Shown here: piece after piece, positions 1 through 6,800 of the stretch
How positions within the stretch are numbered: position 1 is the stretch's first letter
Layout: every line of letters begins with the position of its first letter
Assembly: GCA_902475285.1 (NCBI GenBank)
Contig: CABRZA010000037.1
Coordinates: 1 to 17,508, forward strand
DNA: 17,508 nucleotides
Direction: 5' to 3'
Origin: an uncultured Porphyromonadaceae bacterium
GTDB taxonomy: Bacteria; Bacteroidota; Bacteroidia; Bacteroidales; Muribaculaceae
Translations under genes and position numbers: made by a program
Notes under the pieces: generated by a model
Told to the model about the DNA's origin: nothing
Seen by the model: only the letters and a program-made list of their open reading frames with translations
The model's database searches: none

Positions 1-60
1 GAAGATTGGTGTAGTAACTCCTGCTCAGGCTCTTGCAAAGAGAAGGTAAATAGAATTTAA
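1..60 (+). CDS. CXXX-repeat peptide precursor, C-terminal end (partial)
   Basis: Frame 1 is open from the window edge to a TAA at 58-60 and reads EDWCSNSCSGSCKEKVNRI. Cysteine codons at 10-12, 22-24 and 34-36 are exactly 12 bases apart, giving three consecutive C-X3 units and then a short charged tail. It ends seven bases before the radical SAM gene, the usual place for a RiPP precursor, and the three genes that follow match the CXXX-repeat peptide system whose substrates are defined by this Cys spacing. The inferred role is substrate of those enzymes. The start, leader and total number of repeats lie upstream of the window. A caveat: frame 2 also reads without a stop to a TAA at 47-49 (KIGVVTPAQALAKRR), so the frame is chosen from Cys periodicity and context, not from a visible start. 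Confidence 0.65.
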   Translation, partial: EDWCSNSCSGSCKEKVNRI

Positions 61-67
61 CGTACAT

Positions 68-1288
68 ATGTCGCAACTATTTGAGCCCAAGGACGCTTGG
101 GAGGTTGGGGCTGCTAAGACTATCACCTTCATCGTCACGAAGGATTGCCAGCTTGCATGCAGGTATTGCTATCTTGTGGGCAAGAACGAGAAGGAGCGCA
201 TGTCGTGGGACGTGGCCAAGGCGGCAATCGACTATATTCTCGACCATGAGGACGACTTCCCCGAAAAGTCGGTGATATGGGACTTCATCGGCGGAGAGCC
301 TTTCCTCGAAATCGAGCTTATCGACCGCATATGCGACTATCTCAAGACCGAGATGTTCCGCCGCAACCACCACTGGTTCAACTCATATCGTTTCAGCTTT
401 TCGACCAACGGCATCAATTACGATTCGGAGAAAGTGCAGCGTTTCATAGAGAAAAACCGCTCGCACCTGTCGATTGGCATTACCATCGACGGCACGCAAA
501 AGAAGCACGACCTCAACCGCATATGGAAAGGCGACGGCGAGCGCGGCAGCTATTCCGATGTGGTCCGCAACATTCCTTTGTGGCTTTCGCAATTTCCCGG
601 CGCAGGTACAAAGGTCACCATAAGTTCGGCCGACATTCCTTATATAAAGGAGAGTGTGCTGCATCTTTATTCCCTTGGCATACATGAGGTAAACATCAAT
701 GTGGTGTTTGAAGACGTGTGGAAGGACGGCGACGACGAGCTTTTCGAGCAGCAGCTCACCGAGCTCGCCGATGCCATCATCGACGGCGGCTATTATGAGG
801 ATTTTGCCTGCTCGTTCTTCTCCGAAACGATAGGCAAGCCCCTCGACGTCGTTACCGACAATCAAAACTGGTGTGGCGCCGGCAAGATGCTGGCCATCGA
901 CGCAGGCGGCAATTTCTACCCCTGCACACGCTTTGCGGCCTACTCCCTGCGCTCGAAAAAGCCCATAATAATAGGCAATATCCATACCGGTATCGACACC
1001 GACAAACTGCGCCCCTTCCTCACCCTCGACCGCACCACGCAATCTCCCCGCGAATGTGTGGAGTGCGAGGTGGCAAGCGGTTGTGCATGGTGCCAGGGCG
1101 AAAACTATGACGCCGCCGACACCCCCACTATATATCAGCGCTCAACGGCAATATGCAAGATGCACAAAGCCCGCGTGCGAGCCAACAATTATTATTGGAA
1201 CAAGCTCTTTCGCAAGCTCGAACTCCAAGGTCGCCGCGAAGAATACGAAGCTAACAAGCGAACCGCACAAACACAAGAGCCATGTTGA
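68..1288 (+). CDS. Radical SAM/SPASM peptide maturase, CXXX-repeat target family
   Basis: This 406-residue protein is a radical SAM enzyme. The 4Fe-4S cluster motif CX3CX2C is at C27, C31 and C34 (DCQLACRYC), and GGEP is at 75-78. The C-terminus is a SPASM domain: C269-X11-G281-X4-C286, then C330, C333, C339, C342 and C363, suited to auxiliary iron-sulfur clusters. SPASM enzymes mostly modify ribosomal peptides by SAM-derived radical chemistry, often forming thioether or C-C links. Which bond this family makes is not known to me. The protein is cytoplasmic. The ATG is seven bases after the stop of the Cys-repeat peptide, so translation is probably coupled, and the gene overlaps the next one by seven bases. 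Family assignment rests on the pairing with the two downstream proteins and on remembered family features. The enzyme class itself is very secure. Confidence 0.92.
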   Translation: MSQLFEPKDAWEVGAAKTITFIVTKDCQLACRYCYLVGKNEKERMSWDVAKAAIDYILDHEDDFPEKSVIWDFIGGEPFLEIELIDRICDYLKTEMFRRNHHWFNSYRFSFSTNGINYDSEKVQRFIEKNRSHLSIGITIDGTQKKHDLNRIWKGDGERGSYSDVVRNIPLWLSQFPGAGTKVTISSADIPYIKESVLHLYSLGIHEVNINVVFEDVWKDGDDELFEQQLTELADAIIDGGYYEDFACSFFSETIGKPLDVVTDNQNWCGAGKMLAIDAGGNFYPCTRFAAYSLRSKKPIIIGNIHTGIDTDKLRPFLTLDRTTQSPRECVECEVASGCAWCQGENYDAADTPTIYQRSTAICKMHKARVRANNYYWNKLFRKLELQGRREEYEANKRTAQTQEPC

Positions 1289-2208
1289 AATATCTTGTAA
1301 TATTGCTCGACGACAGCTCCGCCGCCTATTGCCATTACGACAAAGGCAAGCGTGCGCCGCGCCTGATAGCTCCCGACGATTTGGCCCGGGCCATCAAGTT
1401 CGGCATGAAGGAGAATCTGATGATTCAGTTTGTCTACCCCGATTATGCTCCTCCAAGCCAGTATGAGGAATTGATAGATACCATCGACCATGTCGACATC
1501 AAGCCGGCGCAGATGGCGGGAAAAGACGATATCGCAGTTTGCGAGTTGTCGGGCGCCTCGGCCAAAACCCTGTCGGCCAACGTCATACTTAGAACCGACC
1601 TTGCCACATTATCGACGATGAAGGAACGCGTCGTGGATCTTATTTTTGAAAAAGACCGCGTCAACCTCACCCTTACCGACATTGCCCGCTGGACGCAGGA
1701 CGATATCGATAGGTACGCCGAGATTCTCGATTTCTTCGTAGCAGCCATTGTGCAGCGCAGCAAGTCGGGCGCCCGCTTGCCGCAGCTCAACACCCTTACC
1801 GACCGCCTGGTGCTGACGGAGATGAACAATTGCAATGCCGGTGTTGAAAGCATCACCGTTGCTCCCGACGGAAAATTCTATGTTTGCCCCGCATTTTATT
1901 ATGCCGGCAAAAACGCTTGCGGCAGTCTTGCCGAGGGCCTCGACATTAAGAACCAGCAACTTTATAGGCTTGACCATGCGCCTATATGCCGAGAATGCGA
2001 TGCCTGGCACTGCCATCGCTGTGTGAGGCTCAACAGTGAGAAGACCCTCGAAGTGAATACTCCGGGCCACGTGCAGTGCGTTGTTTCACATCTCGAACGT
2101 AACGCATCGCGAAAGCTGCTTGCCGGAGTGCGGGAGTTGGGTGAATATATGCCCGGCACGGAAATATCTGAAATAACATATCTTGACCCATTTGAAAAGA
2201 TAGAATGA
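1282..2208 (+). CDS. SPASM-domain partner, CXXX repeat peptide maturase-like, no radical SAM core
   Basis: This 308-residue protein has no CX3CX2C motif anywhere, yet its C-terminal half carries a SPASM-like cysteine layout: C184-X12-G197-X4-C202, then C236, C239, C244, C247 and C266 (C213 is extra). The N-terminal 170 residues look like a mixed alpha/beta region that I cannot assign with confidence. It may be a degenerate barrel. The call matches the 'CXXX repeat peptide maturase' family, which travels with the radical SAM enzyme upstream. A likely role is electron transfer, substrate binding or a second subunit of the maturase, by analogy with non-catalytic partners of other radical SAM systems; this is inference. 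The start overlaps the previous gene by seven bases and the end overlaps the next by four, so it is translated from the same message. Confidence 0.82.
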   Translation: MLKYLVILLDDSSAAYCHYDKGKRAPRLIAPDDLARAIKFGMKENLMIQFVYPDYAPPSQYEELIDTIDHVDIKPAQMAGKDDIAVCELSGASAKTLSANVILRTDLATLSTMKERVVDLIFEKDRVNLTLTDIARWTQDDIDRYAEILDFFVAAIVQRSKSGARLPQLNTLTDRLVLTEMNNCNAGVESITVAPDGKFYVCPAFYYAGKNACGSLAEGLDIKNQQLYRLDHAPICRECDAWHCHRCVRLNSEKTLEVNTPGHVQCVVSHLERNASRKLLAGVRELGEYMPGTEISEITYLDPFEKIE

Positions 2209-2483
2209 TGATTAAAGAAGTAGGCCGCGTCACAGAGCAAGAACGCGATGAAATACAGGCACTCTTTGAGCGCCGAAACGGGCTCAACGAGTTGGCCAAA
2301 ATCCTCACCCCCGACAATACCGAACTGTACGAACGCCTTGTGACAGACCTCGGAAAAACGAGTGTCGACTTCCAGGACTGGTGGTCGAAAATGGCGAAGA
2401 AGTATTCTTGGGAATCCGATGAAAACGGCCATTGGGAAATCAATTTTCAGGAGTGTAATATCTATTTAGTCACACCGGAATGA
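2205..2483 (+). CDS. CXXX repeat peptide modification system protein (small partner)
   Basis: This 92-residue protein has no signal peptide or membrane segment. Residues 10-65 look helical and highly charged, with an ERRNGL motif at 22-27 and a tryptophan pair at 59-60. The last 15 residues form a strand-like stretch ending in NIYLV. There is one cysteine (C84), so it is unlikely to hold a metal cluster. The sequence agrees with the small 'CXXX repeat peptide modification system protein' that accompanies the maturase pair in Bacteroidales. A substrate-presenting or adaptor role is possible but unproven, and it does not obviously resemble a PqqD-type recognition domain. The start codon overlaps the previous stop in an ATGA, with a second ATG directly after (M1 at 2205, M2 at 2208). 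The stop overlaps the tatA ATG in the same way. Confidence 0.8.
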   Translation: MMIKEVGRVTEQERDEIQALFERRNGLNELAKILTPDNTELYERLVTDLGKTSVDFQDWWSKMAKKYSWESDENGHWEINFQECNIYLVTPE

Positions 2484-2722
2484 TAACGTGCATGATAGGC
2501 GCCACGGAGATAATTCTCATCTGCGCCGTTATACTGCTGATATTCGGCGGCAAGAAGCTGCCCGAACTCATGAAAGGCATGGGCAAGGGCGTGAAGAGCT
2601 TCAAGGAGGGCATGAACGAACCCACCGAAGAGGAAATGGACCGGCGTGTTGAGGAAGAAGTACGCCGTCGTGCCGACGCGAAGATGAGAGAAAACAGCTC
2701 CGACAAACCACAGGAACAGTGA
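2480..2722 (+). CDS. tatA: Twin-arginine translocase subunit TatA
   Basis: TatA forms the size-adapting pore for export of folded proteins across the inner membrane. This 80-residue protein shows the family layout: a short N-terminal membrane helix (about residues 7-22), the hinge FGGKKLPEL at 22-30, an amphipathic helix to about residue 45 and a charged tail. No separate TatB is present, as in other minimal TatA/TatC systems, so this protein probably covers both roles. Two starts are possible: ATG at 2480, which overlaps the previous stop (ATGA), or ATG at 2492 (Met5), which gives an N-terminus closer to typical TatA. The 2480 start is listed because of the overlap. The gene ends inside the start of tatC (GTGA overlap). 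Confidence 0.93.
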   Translation: MITCMIGATEIILICAVILLIFGGKKLPELMKGMGKGVKSFKEGMNEPTEEEMDRRVEEEVRRRADAKMRENSSDKPQEQ

Positions 2723-3531
2723 GCGATAACGCACCTGCCGAACTGCTGACCTTCGGCGGCCATCTCGACGTGCTGCGCCGAATGCTTTTCCGCATCCTCG
2801 GTGTGGTCGTCGTCTTGGCCGCGGTGATATTCTGCTTTAAGAAAGAGACTTTTACCATACTTCTCGCTCCCCACGAGTGCGATTTCTGCACTTTCACCTT
2901 CATCGAGTCGCTGCTTCACAGCTGCGGGTGGGACTTCGAGTTCGATGAATACCATATACCGCTGATCAACACGGAGTTGTCGTCGCAGTTCATGACGCAC
3001 ATTTCGGTGTCGTGCATCGTGGCGTTCCTGCTTGCGTCGCCATATATACTCTTCGAGCTCTTCCGCTTTGTGTCGCCGGCACTCTATGAGAGCGAACGCA
3101 AGTATTCCTACCTCGTGGCAGCCGTGATATATCTCCTCTTCATCATCGGGCTGCTGATGAGCTATTTCGTTCTTTTCCCGATATCCTTCCAATTTTTGGC
3201 TACCTATCAGGTCGACAGCGAGATAGTAAACACCATCACCCTCGATTCGTACATCACTACCTTCACCACGCTCACATTCATGATGGGCATAGTGTTCCAG
3301 CTCCCCGTGTTTGCGTTCGTGCTTGGCAAGATGGGCTTTGTCGACGCCGACATGTTGCGCCGGTACCGGGCTTATGCCCTGGTGCTCATTATGATAGTGG
3401 CGGCCATCATCACCCCTCCCGACCTCTTTACCCTCGTCATGGTCACGATACCTATCTACGGCCTCAACGAGCTCAGTATCCTCGTCCTCAAAAAATGGGG
3501 CAAAAATTCCGACCAAGATTCCGAAAATTAA
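2719..3531 (+). CDS. tatC: Twin-arginine translocase subunit TatC
   Basis: TatC is the multi-spanning receptor that binds twin-arginine signal peptides. The 270-residue protein has HLDVLRRMLF at 15-24, matching the conserved N-terminal HLxELR region. It also has SPALYESER at 119-127, whose Glu fits the signal-binding region of E. coli TatC, then FQLPV at 193-197 and ITPPD at 231-235. About six hydrophobic segments are visible. The start is a GTG at 2719 that overlaps the tatA stop. The next in-frame ATG would be residue 22 and would cut into the conserved N-terminal region, so GTG is preferred. The first periplasmic loop contains a CX2C pair (C54, C57) and another Cys at 69, which is unusual enough to note. 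No Tat substrate is encoded in the window. Confidence 0.95.
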   Translation: MSDNAPAELLTFGGHLDVLRRMLFRILGVVVVLAAVIFCFKKETFTILLAPHECDFCTFTFIESLLHSCGWDFEFDEYHIPLINTELSSQFMTHISVSCIVAFLLASPYILFELFRFVSPALYESERKYSYLVAAVIYLLFIIGLLMSYFVLFPISFQFLATYQVDSEIVNTITLDSYITTFTTLTFMMGIVFQLPVFAFVLGKMGFVDADMLRRYRAYALVLIMIVAAIITPPDLFTLVMVTIPIYGLNELSILVLKKWGKNSDQDSEN

Positions 3532-3657
3532 AAATTTCCCGTATCACCTCAAAATTGCTAATCACCAGCAAAGCAATTCTCAATCCCCGCTTCCCTCATC
3601 GGCTTGCCGCTTGCACAGCAAGAATCCCCATTTCCCAAATCTCCTCATTCCCCTTGC

Positions 3658-3703
3658 AAAAAAATATCCCCGATTTTTTCCCATTGGGAAAAAATCGGGG
3701 ATA
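3658..3703 (-). terminator. Perfect 18-bp hairpin, distal terminator for minus-strand gene
   Basis: Bases 3665-3682 pair perfectly with 3686-3703 around a three-base loop (att). Read on the minus strand the stem is followed by seven Ts (3664-3658), the form of an intrinsic terminator. On the + strand the following bases are only moderately T-rich, so it may also work weakly for tatC. It lies beyond a closer terminator (3842-3878), so it would act as a second stop before transcription could run antisense into tatC. Confidence 0.65.
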
Positions 3704-3721
3704 ATTCCTTTCTGGCCGTCG

Positions 3722-3729
3722 TAATTTTG
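3722..3729 (+). promoter_or_regulatory. Possible orphan -7 box TAATTTTG
   Basis: The sequence fits the Bacteroidetes -7 consensus TAnnTTTG, but there is no TTTG-like -33 element 19-21 bases upstream; that position falls in the arm of the hairpin. An ATG follows at 3756 without a supported gene. It may be chance in an AT-rich stretch. Confidence 0.2.
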
Positions 3730-3841
3730 TGCTGTAATTCAAAACTCACAAAATCATGACCAGAAATAAGTATCATTGTGGCCCGTCGCGCTGCGCCGGC
3801 AATTCCGGACGCCGCACCGTCGGCATCCGCCCCCGCCCCTT

Positions 3842-3878
3842 ACAAACAAAAAGCGCCCCGGCACGGGGCCGGAGCGCT
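3842..3878 (-). terminator. Intrinsic terminator of the large secreted-protein gene
   Basis: Arms 3852-3862 and 3868-3878 pair with one C-A mismatch around a five-base loop, forming a GC-rich stem. On the minus strand it is followed by CTTTTTGTTTGT-like sequence. It starts about 20 bases after the stop codon at 3897-3899, the usual place for a terminator. Confidence 0.75.
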
Positions 3879-3896
3879 CATATGAGGGGGCGTGGC

Positions 3897-6800
3897 TTAC
3901 TCAACCACTACTTTTGCGGTAACGTTGCCCGCGCTGACAATATATATGCCGGCGCCAAGGGCTATGCGCTTGCTGGCGGGAAGCGAGGCCTCCGAGGCAA
4001 TCATGCGGCCGTCGGGAGTGTAAACGGCGGCCGAAAGACCTTCGAAACCGGTAATTTCAACACCGCCGGCCACAGCCTTGATGCTGCCCGTACCTGCGAT
4101 GGCGTCAACGCCGCTCTGGCCCGCGCTAACGGCGTTGGAGCGGGTGCCGGCCACTGTCGTGCCGCCGACAGAAATCTGAGGAACAACATAGTATACCGCC
4201 GATGCCTCGGGAGCGCTTACAGTGAAGCTGTTCTCGGCGGTGCTGCCTATCTCCTTGCCGTTGGCATATACCTTGTAGCCCGTCACCGTGCCGCCCAGTT
4301 CGTAGGGCGTGAACACGATGTTGTCCACCATAAGGCAGAAGCGGTCGAAGCCCGCGTAGTGAAGCGCGAAGTATGTCGCGCCCTCAGGAAGCGTGGCCTT
4401 GCACTCTATCCACTTGCCGCTCTGTGCAGTGAAGGTGGTGAGCTTCGTGAAGGCCGACGTGTCGTCGTGCGTCGTGGAGTAGAGGAGTTCTATTTCCTCG
4501 TCGCCGTAGGTGGTGTCGGGAGCCTTTATCATAAAGCTTACCTCCGAGCCGCCCGCAATGCGCGGCGACACAAGCCAGTCGTTGCCCGGAGAGGTAGCGC
4601 GGCTGTCGGGCGAGAATACTATGAAGTACTGGTCGCCGTCGTAGGCTTGCAGAAGGTCGCCCACCGACGCCACGCCCGTAAACTCGCTGCCCGCAAACAC
4701 CTCGAATGCCTTGGGCTCGTACTTGCCGGGGTAGGTGAATTCGCCTATCACATAGGTCATCTGCACGTCGTAGTCGAGGTTGCGGAAGTCGCCGAGCTGC
4801 TCGCCGCGCTCCCATATCGAGAGGTCTTCGGCGCCCTCGGTCACGTTGTCGGCAAGAACGAGGTGGCTCCAGTCGAGCTTGTGCTCGCCGGCGGTCTCGG
4901 TGGCCGTAAGGTCGGTGATTACGGGAGTGTAGCCCTTCACCACGTTGATGCGGGCCGTGGCCGATGCGTTCTGGTCGACCATGGAGGCGTCGGCGATGGC
5001 CACCGTGGCGCGGCCGTAGCCGAGGTGCTCGGCGTAGGGCGTGAGTTCGAATTCAATCTGCATCTTGTCGCCGCGGGGCACCTGCACGCTGGTGTAGTCG
5101 CCGGCAAGGGGCATCGCGAGCTTGGTGCCGTTCTCGGCCACGAACACGGCGTTGAAGGCCGGAAGGGCCTGGGGCTGCGACGAATAGTTGGCCACGGTGG
5201 CCGAAATGGTCGCCGTGCGGCCGAGGCGCAGCTTCGTGGGGGCCGACAGGGCCTCGATGTTGAGTCCCGTGCCGTTGAAGGCCTCGATGGTGTAGCCGTC
5301 AACCATGAAGTGGTGGAACTGCGTGGGGTTGAAGCAGCGCAGCGCAAGGCCGGCCCAGCCCTTGCCGAGAGCGGCAACGGGAAGGGTTACTGTGGTCTTC
5401 TGCCAGCCCTCGCCTTCGCTGAGGTCTATCGTCTCGATGGGGATGAAGGGATCGTCGGGAGTAACGGCGGCAATTACAACCTCGGTCGACGACATCGTGC
5501 CGTGAAGCATGCTCACGCTGATGCGTACGTTGTCGACGCCCTCGGTAGAGAAGCGCGGGAAGGTAACCTGACCGTAGCCCTGATAGTAGGCCATGAGTGC
5601 CGTCTCGGTGTCGTTGCCCTCGGCGTTGTCAACCTGCGAGGGGTCCACAAAGCTCCACGAGCAGTACTGCTCGGCAATGTTCTGTATCTGGATGGGGTCG
5701 TAGTTGTTGATTACGGTCTCGCCCTGGCTGCGGTATACTTCCTTCATGGGCAGCGCGTTGAGTGTGCCCAGTACGGCGTCGACATAGGTGAAGTTCTCGG
5801 CCATGCCGGCGGCGTTCTCGGCACTTACGCCGAATACGTAGGTGTTCTGCGCCGTGCCGGCGGCAACGCTGTACTGCCAGCTCGTAGCGCCGGCCTCGGT
5901 CTTGGCTACTGCCGACCAGTCGCCGCTGTTGGTGCGGCGCATGATGGTGTAGGTGCACGTAGCCGGGTCGACGTAACCGCCGCCGGGAGCCACGGTGTTC
6001 ATCTTCCACGAAAGGGTGAGGGTGAGGTTGTCGGCCGATATGCTCTTGGTGAGGTCGACGGTGCCCGGAACGGAAACACCCGCAAAGGTCTCGGCCGACG
6101 CGGCCGGGCCGGGGGTGCCGTCGGCGCCCGCAATGCGTACGGCCACGGTGTTGGTACCCTGCACGGCGCCGATGGTCACGCTGGTTTTCTGGCCGGGAAT
6201 GCCGGTCACGGTCTCGGTGTTGTCGCCGCAGGTCACTGTGGCGGTCAGGGGGGCGCCGGCGTCGAGTGTCTTGCCCTCGGTGTCGACCGTCGGGAAGGTG
6301 AACGTGGCCGTGATGCTCAGCGCGCCCTTGTCGGCGGGCGTAAGGTAAAGGTCGCCCGCAGCGGCGGGAGTGGCGGCGGCGCCGGCAGCCTCAACAAGGA
6401 AGTTGCGGGCATAGAGGCGGTAGTGGTTGGCCTCTGTCACGCAGTGGATGCCTATGTAGTAGTCGCCGGGCTCATTCACTTGGAAGATAAGCTCGTAGGG
6501 CTCGAAGGCCTTCTTGGGCTCGAGGGTCGTGACCTCGCTGATTACGGTGAGCGACGGCGCGTGCGCCTCCTTGCCGAAGCCTATCTCGAAGCTCTCGGTG
6601 TCGGCGAAATAGCCCTGGTAGCCGGCCGATACCTCCATGCTCAGGCGGTAGTAGCCCGCGCGGGGGAACTTCATCTGGGGCAGAACGAGCCAGTCGTTGG
6701 CCTGGTTCTCGCTGTGGCAGAGGTAGTAGAAACCGCCCGTCTGCTCTTTCTGCTCGTCGTATATCCACATGCGCTTGTCGTTGTTCACGTCGAGCGAGGT

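Larger units (their letters stand above)
3532..3896. other. Intergenic region between convergent operons
   Basis: These 365 bases separate tatC (+) from the large secreted-protein gene (minus). The tatC-proximal part is AT-rich, with a weak 7-bp inverted repeat at 3553-3559/3572-3578 that has no T-tract. Two stronger hairpins follow (3665-3703 and 3852-3878), both with T-runs on the minus strand. Between them is a TAATTTTG box at 3722-3729 on the + strand and an ATG at 3756, but the frame that starts there simply runs on as an antisense shadow of the next gene. I see no supported gene here. Confidence 0.6.

Noticed and set aside
2..49. Frame 2 open stretch at the window start, reading KIGVVTPAQALAKRR and stop
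   Set aside because: It looks protein-like, but frame 1 over the same bases has three cysteines at an exact four-residue period and ends seven bases before the radical SAM gene, which fits the downstream system. Upstream sequence would settle it.
3553..3578. 7-bp inverted repeat after tatC as a tatC terminator
   Set aside because: The loop is 12 bases and no T-run follows on the + strand, so support is too weak.
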